A stretch of 64,000 nucleotides of DNA from Salipaludibacillus sp. CUR1 (GCF_021028955.1 NZ_JAIWPE010000010.1:1-64000), one strand, 5' to 3'; positions 53,166 through 61,542 are shown, counted from the first letter of the stretch. Notes: a model not told the origin generated them from the sequence alone. Program-made: numbers and translations.

Positions 53166-53954
53166 ATGACATTTTGGAAGTTTGCTATATTAAACCTTTT
53201 ACCTGTCATCATTATTATGGCTGTTATTTACACAGCATCTTCTCAAACAGCAGACCAGCAGGACATCAGCCCCCTGCTTGACCGGGTAACTGATGAAAAT
53301 GTACTGAGAGAGACAGCTGTATCTTTGAAAGAGAGAGTCGATTTTGTTGCAGACCGTGCCATTTCTTTCGCAGCTTCTCACCCGCAACTTGTCCTGGCCG
53401 GCATGGCAGGGGCTGCGGTCTTCATGGTTGCCGTCTTTTTCCGTTTGTTTCAATCGACTGATTCTTTTGCAAAAAAAAGTATTAAGTCGCTAGTCTATAC
53501 AGGACTTATTTTTATATTTTTAGCCGCTGTGACAGCAGCCGTGAAAAGCGATGCCGTCATTGAACTGCTTAGAAGTTATGTGTCACTGGATCACTTAAGG
53601 CGGATACTGCAGTGGATTGATTTTACCTACGCAGGGACACCAGTCAGTCTGGAAAGCCACGGTGTCGACGGCCTGCTGGAATTTTTACTGAGAAAAGCGG
53701 CGCATTTCTTTCTGTTTGCATTACTCGGCTTTTTCCTGTTCCTTTCCGTTTACAGGCTAAGCGGCAGACCTTTTCTATCATTTGCTGCTTCTCTTATTAT
53801 TGTGATTGTATACGCAGCGCTTGATGAATACCGGCAAACCTTTATTCCTTCAAGATCAGGACTTGTGGAAGATGTCATTCTCGACACTGCCGGAGGTATT
53901 TTCGGCACAGCAATGGCCTGGCTGAAAAAAAACCTCTCCAAGCGACTGCAGTAA
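53166..53954 (+). CDS. VanZ-family membrane protein
   Basis: The 262-residue protein has about six membrane helices. The VanZ core is in the C-terminal half: FLLRKAAHFFLFALLGFFLFLSVYRL (with the conserved KxxHFxxFxxLG) and YAALDEYRQTFIPSRSGLVEDVILDTAGGIFGTAMAW (DExxQxFxPxRxxxxxDxxxDxxG). The N-terminus begins IIIMAVIYTASSQTADQQDISP, also typical of the family. VanZ proteins are linked to low-level teicoplanin resistance in one operon, but chromosomal Bacillus members are of unknown function. ATG follows AAAGGAG. A REP pair lies after its stop. Confidence 0.88.
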   Translation: MTFWKFAILNLLPVIIIMAVIYTASSQTADQQDISPLLDRVTDENVLRETAVSLKERVDFVADRAISFAASHPQLVLAGMAGAAVFMVAVFFRLFQSTDSFAKKSIKSLVYTGLIFIFLAAVTAAVKSDAVIELLRSYVSLDHLRRILQWIDFTYAGTPVSLESHGVDGLLEFLLRKAAHFFLFALLGFFLFLSVYRLSGRPFLSFAASLIIVIVYAALDEYRQTFIPSRSGLVEDVILDTAGGIFGTAMAWLKKNLSKRLQ

Positions 53955-53970
53955 ATGGAGGGCGTCAATG

Positions 53971-54023
53971 GGGGTCTGTCCCCCAGCCCGTTAATGCGTT
54001 AATTGGAAAGGGGACAGACCCCC
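53971..54023. repeat. REP-like inverted pair
   Basis: GGGGTCTGTCCCCC (53971-53984) and GGGGACAGACCCCC (54010-54023) face each other around CCGTTAATGCGTTAATTGG. The pair could fold into one long hairpin and end the VanZ transcript. Confidence 0.8.
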
Positions 54024-54137
54024 GGTGCTTTAAAGCGTTTATGGGATGTGGTGCTCTCTTACATAAAACGGCATGTTTCTTTATCTTTATTTTCGTGAAT
54101 ACAGTATAGATAGAGACTACGGAAAGGATGAAGAAAT

Positions 54138-54854
54138 ATGCAATCATTACAGGGAAAGAAAGCGCTCATAACTGGAGGAAGCAGAGGGATTGGCGGTGCT
54201 GCAGCTTTGGCTTTAGCTAAGGAAGGTGTGGAACTCGGTCTTATTGCAAGGTCAGAAGAGAGTTTTACCGCTATCAGTAAAGACTTAAATGACATAGGAG
54301 CAACATTTGTAACAGCTGCAGCTGATGTTTCCAGCAAAACTGAAGCGCAGGAGGCAGTAAATAAAATAGAAGATCAGCTTGGATCAATTGATATATTGAT
54401 TAATAATGCAGGCGTAGCAGCGCGCGGTTCCTTTATAGACCTTACCACCGATCAGTGGAAAAAAGTACTTGATATCAACGTCATGGGGATTGTACATGTC
54501 ACTCAAGCAGTCCTGCCGGGCATGATCTCAAAAAACCGAGGAGATATTATAAACATTTCTTCCATGTCAGGATTGAAGGGCACAGAAGGTTCAAGCGCAT
54601 ACAGTGCTTCAAAATTTGCCGTTATTGGAATGAGTGAATCACTCATGCAGGAGGTGCGGCGCCATAATATACGGGTAAGCGTTCTGACCCCGAGCCTTGT
54701 TGAAACAGACTTAACACGGGGTGAGTCAGGAGAACGTAACCCAGACAAATACACACAGGCAGAAGATATGGCTGAATACATGGTCAGCCAGCTAAAGCTG
54801 AACCAGAGAACGTTCATTAAGACAGCAGCCCAATGGGGAACCAATCCATTTTAA
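54138..54854 (+). CDS. short-chain dehydrogenase/reductase (FabG-like)
   Basis: The 238-residue classical SDR has TGGSRGIGGAAALALAKEGVELGLIARSEE (TGxxxGIG cofactor loop, about 12-19), NNAGVAARGSF, the active-site Asn in VLDINVMGI, Ser in INISSMSGLKG, and the YxxxK pair in AYSASKFAV (about 153-161). The Arg after the second strand (IARS) suggests NADP. It resembles 3-oxoacyl-ACP reductases, but this subgroup (YugN/YqjQ-like) often has other substrates and is not in a fatty-acid operon here. ATG follows AAGGATG. A REP hairpin directly follows its stop. Confidence 0.88.
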   Translation: MQSLQGKKALITGGSRGIGGAAALALAKEGVELGLIARSEESFTAISKDLNDIGATFVTAAADVSSKTEAQEAVNKIEDQLGSIDILINNAGVAARGSFIDLTTDQWKKVLDINVMGIVHVTQAVLPGMISKNRGDIINISSMSGLKGTEGSSAYSASKFAVIGMSESLMQEVRRHNIRVSVLTPSLVETDLTRGESGERNPDKYTQAEDMAEYMVSQLKLNQRTFIKTAAQWGTNPF

Positions 54855-54865
54855 AATTAATTTTG

Positions 54866-54927
54866 AAAAAGGGGTCAGACCCCCGGCGCGTTAAAGCTTT
54901 AACGCACTGGGGGTCTGACCCCTTTTT
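54866..54927. repeat. REP-like inverted pair, terminator-like hairpin
   Basis: AAAAAGGGGTCAGACCCCC and its near-perfect complement GGGGGTCTGACCCCTTTTT flank GCGTTAAAGCTTTAACGC, itself a perfect palindrome. The whole 62-base unit folds into one long hairpin with a T tail and very likely terminates the SDR transcript. Confidence 0.9.
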
Positions 54928-55116
54928 GCCTCTTTTATTTAATCCTATTATTTTAACCCGTTTAATATATTTACTGGTTTATGATGGAATTTTTGTCTAT
55001 GACTAGTATAATCAGGTTATAAGTTTATCCTATTAATAGTCATAGTTTGTGAGCCAGCCTTTAACCAGTACCATTAAAAGACTCTAAAACTGTCATAGAA
55101 AGAGTGGAGGTTTAGT

Positions 55117-56151
55117 ATGGATTTTCCTAAAAATGATTTGCCAGTCAACCCCAAAAAGGATGTTTTTGGAATAGAAATTGAATGGGATAAGGCAAACGGA
55201 TGTATGAGGTATGCGGGAGAAACCGCCATGGTCATGTGGGTTGAAACCGCTATGAAAAGTTTCCTGGAAACTATTAGTGAAATTTCAGGCTCCCAGGTTG
55301 CGAATGTCGTTCTGGAAACAGCCGGCTACCGTATGGGAGCCATTGTAAGCGAATTCTTTAAAACGGGAGAAATAAATGATATTTTTCAAACCCTCCCTTC
55401 AGTCTACCGCGCTGCCGGCTGGGGGCTTACGACAGTAAGTGATTATAGCGTCGAGAATAAAACAGCTGTTATACAAGTAAAAGATTCTTGGGAATACCGA
55501 ATTAATAAAATTCAAAGCCAAGGCAATGATCCTGCTTTCCTCCCGGGTCATTTTGCAGGTCTTTTATCTAATTTATATGAAGAGAATATCTGGTATACAA
55601 TTGAGAAAAGCCAGCTCAACGGTGATGACTGCTATGAGTTTTATTTTTCGCCATCACAGATTACTCCTACCCAGAATATTCATGAACTGACCCGGGCACA
55701 GGAACAAAGGGAAATTTCCAAGCTTGAAGAGATGGTGGAAGAGCGGACGAAAGATTTGAGAGAATTAGTGAAAGAAATTTCCTCCCCTCTCATACCCGTT
55801 TTCGATGACATCGTGGTTATTCCATTAATGGGGACATACGATGATATGCGTGCTAATGAACTTCTGCATAAGACACTGGACAAGCTGCCTGAAATTAAAG
55901 CAAATTACGTCATACTGGATTTGACAGGAATTAACGACAGTATCGATGAATATATGATTTCGCTTATTCAGAAAATGACTCAGTCTGCTGCTCTTCTCGG
56001 TTCAAAGTGTATTCTTGTCGGCATCTCTCCTAAATTAAGCATAGAAATGACCAATGCTAATTTTACTACGAGAGAAACACATATCGGTTGTTATTCCACT
56101 TTAAAACACGCGATAATGTATGCTCTTTCCCAGGAAGGGAAACAAATTTAA
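55117..56151 (+). CDS. stressosome-like STAS protein with V4R-like sensor domain
   Basis: The 344-residue protein has an N-terminal domain (about 15-180) resembling V4R/heme-NO-binding-like sensors: VVLETAGYRMGAIVSEFFKTGEI, YRAAGWGLTTVSDYS, DSWEYRINK. A charged helical linker follows (about 190-225, EQREISKLEEMVEERTKDLRELVKE), then a C-terminal STAS domain (about 225-340) beginning ISSPLIPVFDDIVVIPLMGTYDDMRANELLHKTLDKL. The STAS half resembles RsbR paralogues; the usual phosphorylated Ser/Thr would lie in VILDLTGINDSIDEYM, where a Ser remains. Such proteins form stressosomes feeding sigma-B. No rsbS/rsbT is nearby, so its partners lie elsewhere. Confidence 0.75.
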   Translation: MDFPKNDLPVNPKKDVFGIEIEWDKANGCMRYAGETAMVMWVETAMKSFLETISEISGSQVANVVLETAGYRMGAIVSEFFKTGEINDIFQTLPSVYRAAGWGLTTVSDYSVENKTAVIQVKDSWEYRINKIQSQGNDPAFLPGHFAGLLSNLYEENIWYTIEKSQLNGDDCYEFYFSPSQITPTQNIHELTRAQEQREISKLEEMVEERTKDLRELVKEISSPLIPVFDDIVVIPLMGTYDDMRANELLHKTLDKLPEIKANYVILDLTGINDSIDEYMISLIQKMTQSAALLGSKCILVGISPKLSIEMTNANFTTRETHIGCYSTLKHAIMYALSQEGKQI

Positions 56152-56159
56152 TCTTCATA

Positions 56160-56190
56160 GTACCTGCCTTCAAATTAAGGAGGCAGGTAC
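56160..56190 (+). terminator. terminator of the STAS gene
   Basis: GTACCTGCCT and AGGCAGGTAC form a perfect ten-base stem followed by TAATTTTA. Confidence 0.88.
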
Positions 56191-56263
56191 TAATTTTATG
56201 TAAAATAAGATATCCTGTTAAAATAAAGTTTCAGAATTAAATGCCAGAAAGGAATGTGCCATC

Positions 56264-57073
56264 ATGAGCCTGTCAAATAAGCGCGTTGTTATTGCCGGTT
56301 TAAGAAAAACTGATGAAATAAGCACTCTTATTAAAAATCATCACGGGATCCCCCTTGTCCGGTCTCTTCAAGGCACCGTTTTTTTTAATAGCGAAGAAGT
56401 CAAAAAGGATCTGGAACAGGTGGCCCAGGCGACCTGTGACTGGATGATCTTCACTACAGGTATTGGCGTCAATGCGCTTATAGATACAGCTGAAGAGATC
56501 AACTTAAAATCTTTGTTTTTAGAAATGGTAAGCGGGGCGAACGTTGCTTCAAGAGGATATAAGACGTTTTCGGCCTTGAAAAAACTAGGTGTCAGCCCAC
56601 AGGCAAAAGATGACGACGGGACGATTAATGGACTGATTTCTTCTTTAAAACCATTCGACTTTAAAGGTAAACGGGTGATGGTACAGCTTCACGGAGAAAA
56701 TGCCCCGTCTCTGATTACCTTCTTAGAGGAAGCCGGGGCTGATGTTCTGCCTGTTCTTCCTTATAAGCATGTTTCCCCTAACCTTCAAACGATGGAACGT
56801 TTCTGCCAGGAAGTAATTTCAGGAGAGGTGGATGCCGTTTGTTTTACCGCAGCTGTTCAAGTACATTTCTTGTTTAAGTATGCCTCAGAGAATGGGTATA
56901 TGCATCAGCTTACTAAAGCGTTCAACTCGCACACCGTGGCCGCTGCCGTTGGAAAAGTTACTGCTGAAGCACTGCACGGGAAAGGAATAGAACAATGTGT
57001 CCAGCCTGACCTGGAAAGAATGGGTGCGATGATCGTAGAATTAAGTCACTATTTCGGTAGAATAAAAGAATAA
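56264..57073 (+). CDS. uroporphyrinogen-III synthase family protein (HemD-like)
   Basis: The 269-residue protein has the two-lobed HemD fold: RVVIAGLRKTDEISTLIKNHHGIPLVRSLQGTVFF, CDWMIFTTGIGVNALI, VASRGYKTFSALKKLGVSP, GKRVMVQLHGENAPSLITFLEEAGADVLPVLPYKH, and DAVCFTAAVQVHFLFKYASE. It cyclises hydroxymethylbilane to uroporphyrinogen III, or is a paralogue. It stands alone rather than in a hem operon. Siroheme synthesis is encoded 9 kb away on the other strand, so a supply role for that branch is possible but not shown. ATG follows AAAGGAATG. Confidence 0.85.
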   Translation: MSLSNKRVVIAGLRKTDEISTLIKNHHGIPLVRSLQGTVFFNSEEVKKDLEQVAQATCDWMIFTTGIGVNALIDTAEEINLKSLFLEMVSGANVASRGYKTFSALKKLGVSPQAKDDDGTINGLISSLKPFDFKGKRVMVQLHGENAPSLITFLEEAGADVLPVLPYKHVSPNLQTMERFCQEVISGEVDAVCFTAAVQVHFLFKYASENGYMHQLTKAFNSHTVAAAVGKVTAEALHGKGIEQCVQPDLERMGAMIVELSHYFGRIKE

Positions 57074-57087
57074 CATTATACTTAAAA

Positions 57088-57117
57088 GGCATGCTGTCGT
57101 ACGATTGACAGCATGCC
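57088..57117 (+). terminator. terminator-like hairpin after hemD-like gene
   Basis: GGCATGCTGTC and GACAGCATGCC form a perfect 11-base stem with only a short T tail. Confidence 0.7.
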
Positions 57118-57153
57118 ATTTGTATTCCTGTCTATAATTAGACTGAAATGGCA

Positions 57154-57179
57154 GAGAAGCGGCTGGCAGCCGGCTTCTC
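57154..57179 (-). terminator. stem-loop after the parR-like gene
   Basis: GAGAAGC/GCTTCTC with inner GGCT/AGCC (one bulged G) makes a strong stem 26 bases past the stop. No T run is present. Confidence 0.45.
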
Positions 57180-57205
57180 AGTCCATTTCCCGGAGCCTGG
57201 ACGAT

Positions 57206-57820
57206 TTATTTATTCATTTGTGCCAGAAAATCACCAAGTAAATCTTCACCGTCCTCTTCTTCCTCTTTTTCTTCCTCATTCCTGTCTGCAGAAGAAGCGA
57301 ACTCTTCTCTTGCTTTATTTAAATCAAAATTAGCCAGATCATCTTCCAGGTTATCTTTTTGAGGAGAGGACTGGTCAGGTTCTTCTAATGCTTTTTCCCT
57401 TTCCTGAGAGGGCCCATCAGTTTCAACCCTTTCACCGGGCATGGAAGCCTCATTTTCCTGTAAATATAAAGCCTCATCAATATCAATAGAACTGCTGTTT
57501 AACGAGGCCAGAAAAGCAGTTGCCCGCATTGGATCTACCAGCAATTGATAGACAACACTCCCTAAAAGAGCTTCAGAGTGTGAATGTTTAAGCCAATTGC
57601 GTTGCTCCTTTGTCAACTGTCTAGGCAAGGGGATGGTGACCGTTTCTCTTTCTTTGGATAGAGAATTATTAACTCCTTCTAAAGCAAACTTAGCAATTTC
57701 GCTGGAAAAATTTCTTCTTTCAGTCTCTTTTAATTTTTGAAGCTGCTTTAAAATATGATCAGGTGTATCAGAAGGGAGGCGGAACGTAATTGCCTGCCCT
57801 CTCTCAATCCTTTTTGTCAT
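57206..57820 (-). CDS. ParR-like adaptor of an actin-type segregation system
   Basis: The 204-residue protein starts with a basic ribbon-helix-helix-like region (MTKRIERGQAITFRLPSDTPDHILKQLQKLKETERRNFSSEIAKFALEGV, 1-50), the DNA-binding layout of ParR/AlfB-type proteins. A helical middle (to about 115) is followed by a very acidic disordered tail (about 120-195, with an EEEKEEEEDGED stretch) and a short hydrophobic end, LLGDFLAQMNK. In ParR the C-terminal end contacts the ParM filament, which this end could do. It begins nine bases after the parM-like gene, so the two are co-transcribed. Family assignment rests on context and layout, not clear sequence identity. Confidence 0.65.
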   Translation of the reverse strand: MTKRIERGQAITFRLPSDTPDHILKQLQKLKETERRNFSSEIAKFALEGVNNSLSKERETVTIPLPRQLTKEQRNWLKHSHSEALLGSVVYQLLVDPMRATAFLASLNSSSIDIDEALYLQENEASMPGERVETDGPSQEREKALEEPDQSSPQKDNLEDDLANFDLNKAREEFASSADRNEEEKEEEEDGEDLLGDFLAQMNK

Positions 57821-57829
57821 AAAACCACC

Positions 57830-59023
57830 CTATTTGTTTTTTACAGGCTGTTTTTCTGTCCCTTTGTCACTCTTAGCTTGCTCTTTATTATTTTCTCTGT
57901 TAAAAGCGGAAATTAACTTGTAATAGGCATTAGCCATCATCCAGATACTTTCCTTCTCGTCTTCAAAGAAGCCGATATTATATCCGTCTAAATTATTATT
58001 GATCGTTTTAAGATATTCTTTTAAAACCATCGATCCTCCGCCAACAAAATAACAAATTTCTGTCTGGGAATTTTTTTGCCAGACATTGCGTAAATGCCTG
58101 TACTGTTTTTTGGCTATGTCTAATAAGATTCTGTCGGTAATATCATGAACGCTTGTCCGGCTGCCTTTGACCATAATGTGGTTCCTATCATTTTTCTTAG
58201 TGATAATGTCAACGACATCTCTTCGGCTATCCAGCTCAACGCCGTGTTTTGATCTGATTTCTTCCCTGATCTGCTCTAACGACTCAGAAACTCCAATATT
58301 AAACCCTTGAGCTTTATCATCATCTATCTTACGGTTAACGATGACCGCAATATCAGTTGTTAATCCGCCGATGTCCTGGATTAATATTCTCTTATCCACT
58401 AAATCTCTGTTAGTGATGTTTAAATCGTTATCCATTACCAGATTGATATAAGCAGCAAAGCCTTCAGGATATACTTTGACATGGTCAAACTTTATATTAA
58501 CCTTCACCCCTTGATATTTAGGGGTAACTAAAAATTCAACTTGATGAACTGACCCTAACAGGCTTGAACGATAGCCTACGTCCTTCCCTTCTTTCACTTC
58601 ACGAAGAGGCAGACCTGTACCTAGCGTATAATTAGCATCTATAACATTATCTTTTCTATTAAACAGCTCTGCATTTTCTTCTCTCGCAGCGTCCAATGCT
58701 AAAGAGGCAAAAAGCATAACAAGTGTCTGGTCTTCTTCAGATTTACTGCTGCCCATATCTAATTCTGTAGCATTGCCGCTCTTTGTCGCTAAGTCTCCAA
58801 CACGATAGATCGCATTGTTTTCTTTTAAGGCAGGCGAATGAACTCGTATATGTACTCCCTCTAAAGGATTTTTATCGTCCAGTTCTTCTATACCAATCAC
58901 GGGTCTGTCTTCTGTATCTCTTGCAATGACATTCGGCATAGTCAGTTCATAGTCTGCTTTTCCGAATAACCCTTTAATTGAATCATTGCCCACATCAATT
59001 GCTGCAATTCTGCTTTTGCTCAT
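57830..59023 (-). CDS. parM: ParM/StbA-like actin ATPase
   Basis: The 397-residue protein has the actin-fold nucleotide motifs of the ParM/StbA family: phosphate-1 IAAIDVGNDSIKGLFG (about 6-21), phosphate-2 ILIQDIGGLTTDIAVI (about 213-228) and adenosine-site CYFVGGGSMVLKEYL (about 324-338). ParM filaments grow between plasmid copies and push them apart. ATG 59023 lies behind GGAAGGG; the longer frame to 59086 runs upstream of that site. A ParR-like gene follows, and a GTATAC-rich region precedes it, giving the standard parC-parM-parR order. The flanks are chromosomal metabolism genes, so this is a chromosomal cassette, unusual for the family. Confidence 0.85.
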   Translation of the reverse strand: MSKSRIAAIDVGNDSIKGLFGKADYELTMPNVIARDTEDRPVIGIEELDDKNPLEGVHIRVHSPALKENNAIYRVGDLATKSGNATELDMGSSKSEEDQTLVMLFASLALDAAREENAELFNRKDNVIDANYTLGTGLPLREVKEGKDVGYRSSLLGSVHQVEFLVTPKYQGVKVNIKFDHVKVYPEGFAAYINLVMDNDLNITNRDLVDKRILIQDIGGLTTDIAVIVNRKIDDDKAQGFNIGVSESLEQIREEIRSKHGVELDSRRDVVDIITKKNDRNHIMVKGSRTSVHDITDRILLDIAKKQYRHLRNVWQKNSQTEICYFVGGGSMVLKEYLKTINNNLDGYNIGFFEDEKESIWMMANAYYKLISAFNRENNKEQAKSDKGTEKQPVKNK

Positions 59024-59128
59024 ATTATACATCCCTTCCTTTATATCTAATAATTTCCACAGATTAAATGATATAGCAGGAATCAAGATTATACAATCAT
59101 CCCAAAGTTGTGTTCAAAAAAGAAAACA

Positions 59129-59266
59129 TGTATACAGATATGTATACAATCACGATCATCGTATAAACCCTTTCACATAAGGATGCGTACGTGTTTGTAT
59201 ACAGGTATACATACTTGCAAACAAAAAGAATACATTTTGTTTACAAGATTACAAAATTGTATACAA
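59129..59266. repeat. parC-like iteron region upstream of parM
   Basis: GTATAC occurs five times in 138 bases (59130, 59142, 59197, 59205, 59259), four of them as TGTATAC (59129, 59141, 59196, 59258). A TGTTTAC variant lies at 59238, and TTGTATACAA (59257-59266) is a perfect ten-base palindrome. About 0.03 copies of GTATAC would be expected by chance. Position directly upstream of an actin segregation gene matches the parC centromere and promoter. The stretch also opens short frames, but they only follow the iterons. Confidence 0.7.
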
Positions 59267-59338
59267 ATAAATCTGGCGCTTTTATCCTCTTTAAAAAGAT
59301 CGATTTACCTCGACTGAAATTTAAAAGGGGTCTAAAAA

Positions 59339-59352
59339 GGGGTCTGTCCCCC
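59339..59352. repeat. REP-like palindrome
   Basis: GGGGTCTGTCCCCC, preceded by an incomplete direct copy AAAAGGGGTCT at 59324. The following stretch to 59663 has no gene apart from the promoter region of the protease, which holds TTTCTGATTATTCTGTCCTATATTT near 59545-59570 as a weak promoter candidate. Confidence 0.75.
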
Positions 59353-59663
59353 ACCACGGTGATGGGTTGAAGTGTCCAGTAAAACCATACGGATCCGGGG
59401 TTAATGACTCTTAACACAAAGTTAAAACATTTCCGCCTGACGTTTACTCTGTAAATTATTCCTTAGACTGGCGGCCCTGGACTGAAGCGAGCCCTCTTTC
59501 CAGTCATTATCCATTTAAACTATTAACAGGTCTTTTGTCATTATTTTCTGATTATTCTGTCCTATATTTCCGCCTCGTAAAGGAAAAATAAGGTTTTTAT
59601 AGAATATTTCAAAAAGCAAACTTGTTTTTTCTCCAAAAAAATAAAACAAGGAGGATCAGAATT

Positions 59664-60662
59664 ATGCCACATCTTTCTAAACATGAGATTGAAAAGGTCA
59701 AAAAAGTCAAAACGAAGAAAAATGAAGCTGATTTTTTAAGAAAAAAGAATGTGGTAGGTGTGGGAATTGGCGTAAAGCTTAAAGATGGAAAACCTACAGG
59801 TAAACCGGCGCTCGTGACCTTTGTAACTGCTAAAAAGCCGCTTGAAGCTTTAGACAAAGAGGATGTGGTACCTGAAGAAGTTGACGGAGTAGAGACAGAT
59901 GTGGTCGAGATAGGCATGCCCACGGTGCAAATAGGTTTAGAAGAAGGCAGTACGGACACCTTGCGCACTCTCCCTTCAAACGAGCTGAAAGTAAAAATAA
60001 GGCCTGTTAAAGGTGGATGGAGCGTTGGGCATCCTAATATTACAGCGGGCACAGCCGGGGCAGTCGTGTTTAATAAAGACGAGAGAAATCCTGCAAGATA
60101 CTATATCTTATCGAATAATCACGTCCTTGCCAACAGTAACGATGCTAAAATCGGCGACCCGATTTTACAGCCTGGACCAGTAGACGGGGGCAGTGCTCCT
60201 GATGACCAGGTAGCTTCGTTAAGCAGATTTATTCCTATAGATTTTACTCCTGATAAACCTGCGGAAGAACATGAAAACCTGGTAGATGCAGCGATCGCTG
60301 AAGGCTCCCTGCAGGAACTGGACCGTGAAGTATATTGGACGGGATATATTAAAGGATGGGTAAAAAAGGAAGATGTCGAGGTTGGCATGCTGTTAAAGAA
60401 AACCGGCCGGACAACAGGCTATACCACTGCGGAAGTCCTCACTGTAGACGCCACAATTGATGTTAACTTCGGTAATAACCGTGTAGCGCGATTTGATGAA
60501 CAAATTCTTACAACCCCCTTCTCACAAGGCGGTGACAGCGGGTCGTTAGTGACCGATTATGAAAACCGGGCTGTCGGGCTGCTCTTTGCCGGAAGCCCTG
60601 AAGTGACAGTACTCAACCAAATTGAGCACGTAAGAGATCTGTTGAGGATCGACTTTGTGTAA
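59664..60662 (+). CDS. trypsin-like serine protease, apparently cytosolic
   Basis: The 332-residue protein has a basic, signal-free N-terminus (MPHLSKHEIEKVKKVKTKKNEADFL), then KNVVGVGIGVKLKDGKPTGKPALVTFVTAKK. A chymotrypsin-fold domain follows, with catalytic His in YYILSNNHVLANSN, Asp in NLVDAAIAEGSL and Ser in PFSQGGDSGSLV (GDSG). The early VVGVGIGxK segment is typical of bacterial trypsin-like proteins related to plant NAL1. ATG 59664 behind AAGGAGGATC is preferred over an in-frame ATG 42 bases upstream with no ribosome site. Absence of a signal peptide is notable for this fold. Element C begins 12 bases after the stop. Substrate and role are unknown. Confidence 0.85.
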   Translation: MPHLSKHEIEKVKKVKTKKNEADFLRKKNVVGVGIGVKLKDGKPTGKPALVTFVTAKKPLEALDKEDVVPEEVDGVETDVVEIGMPTVQIGLEEGSTDTLRTLPSNELKVKIRPVKGGWSVGHPNITAGTAGAVVFNKDERNPARYYILSNNHVLANSNDAKIGDPILQPGPVDGGSAPDDQVASLSRFIPIDFTPDKPAEEHENLVDAAIAEGSLQELDREVYWTGYIKGWVKKEDVEVGMLLKKTGRTTGYTTAEVLTVDATIDVNFGNNRVARFDEQILTTPFSQGGDSGSLVTDYENRAVGLLFAGSPEVTVLNQIEHVRDLLRIDFV

Positions 60663-60674
60663 AATCAAGAGGTC

Positions 60675-60960
60675 GGGACAAAAGAATAGTAACCATAAAG
60701 AAAGCCGAACAAATCTTATGATTTTTGTTCGGCTTTTCGCTTTTACTGCAAAAGAAGAGGAACTAAGCTAAAAATGACGAGGTTCAAAAATCACGAGACG
60801 CCTGCAGGAAAAGCATCTTCTGAAGATCCCGCAGGCGATCTTTGCCGAGGAGCTGAAGAGATGCCTGCGGCAAGCGAGTGCATTTATGAACCTCATCTTA
60901 TGGTCTATTGTGAATTCATTCTTCGGTTATCCTGGATTTAATTTAATTTAGTTTTGTCCC
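60675..60960. repeat. MITE-like element C, inverted relative to element B
   Basis: This 286-base element is bounded by GGGACAAAA (60675-60683) and TTTTGTCCC (60952-60960). The ends extend to GAGGTCGGGACAAAA and, in reverse, GAGGCTGGGACAAAA. Read in reverse it matches element B almost throughout but lacks about 170 bases of the B interior, as an internal deletion would produce. It holds the AAAGCCGAACAAA/TTTGTTCGGCTTT hairpin (60702-60737) next to the protease stop. Confidence 0.88.
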
Positions 60961-61011
60961 AGCCTCTATATCTTTCTATCCTCTTTCACTTAGTAACACA
61001 TTAATGTGCTG

Positions 61012-61024
61012 GGGGTCAGACCCC
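61012..61024. repeat. REP-like palindrome
   Basis: GGGGTCAGACCCC, preceded by AACACATTAATGTGCTG, a variant of the companion motif, just beyond the ferritin stop codon. Confidence 0.8.
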
Positions 61025-61038
61025 TGCCTGAGGGCAAA

Positions 61039-61542
61039 TTAGTTGCCCGGGGTGAAAGTCCGTTTTCCAAGTTCACTTTCCAGCATATAAAAGGCATTAC
61101 TGTCATTTTCTATACGCTCAAGCTTTTGAATAATAGTATCAAAAGTTGCTTCTTCTTCTACTTGTTCTTCAATAAACCAGTTCAGGAATGTCATAGTTGC
61201 ATGTTCCCGTTCGTCAAGTGCGATATCTGCAAGATTATAAATTCGTTTTGTCACTTCTTTTTCGTGCTCGAGTGATTTTTTAAATGTATCAAGCACTGAA
61301 GAAAATGTGTTGTATGGAGCAGGAATTTCTTTAATTTCAGCACGTTCGCCTAAATCATTAATAAAACGGTAAAACTTCATGCCATGGTAGCGCTCTTCCT
61401 CTGCTTGTGCCAAAAAGAAGTTTGCAAAACCGTCTACTCCCCCATGAGAACAGTAGGCAGCTGCAGCAAGATAAGCCTGCGCAGAATAGAATTCATAGTT
61501 CATTTGCTCATTTAAGCTCTTTACTAACTTTTCGCTAATCAT
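61039..61542 (-). CDS. ftnA: ferritin
   Basis: The 167-residue four-helix protein is a bacterial non-heme ferritin. Ferroxidase ligands are visible: Glu in NEQMNYEFYSAQAYLA, Glu and His in AQAEEERYHGMKFYRFI (ExxH), Glu in LEHEKEVTKRIYNLADIA, and Glu-Glu in WFIEEQVEEEATFDTII. It stores iron as a ferric core in a 24-mer and limits iron-driven oxidative stress. ATG 61542 with AGGTG ahead is preferred over an in-frame GTG nine bases upstream. It is a single gene; the upstream 200 bases are AT-rich, and TATAAG near 61585 could be a promoter element, but no Fur box was recognised. Confidence 0.95.
   Translation of the reverse strand: MISEKLVKSLNEQMNYEFYSAQAYLAAAAYCSHGGVDGFANFFLAQAEEERYHGMKFYRFINDLGERAEIKEIPAPYNTFSSVLDTFKKSLEHEKEVTKRIYNLADIALDEREHATMTFLNWFIEEQVEEEATFDTIIQKLERIENDSNAFYMLESELGKRTFTPGN

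Noticed and set aside
53166-53954. Glycopeptide resistance cluster around the VanZ gene
   Set aside because: No vanA/B ligase, vanH, vanX or two-component genes are nearby; VanZ-family proteins are common and mostly unrelated to resistance.
59108-59317. 69-codon plus-strand frame through the iterons
   Set aside because: Its Cys/Ile/Tyr-rich translation is produced by the repeated TGTATAC, and it has no ribosome site.
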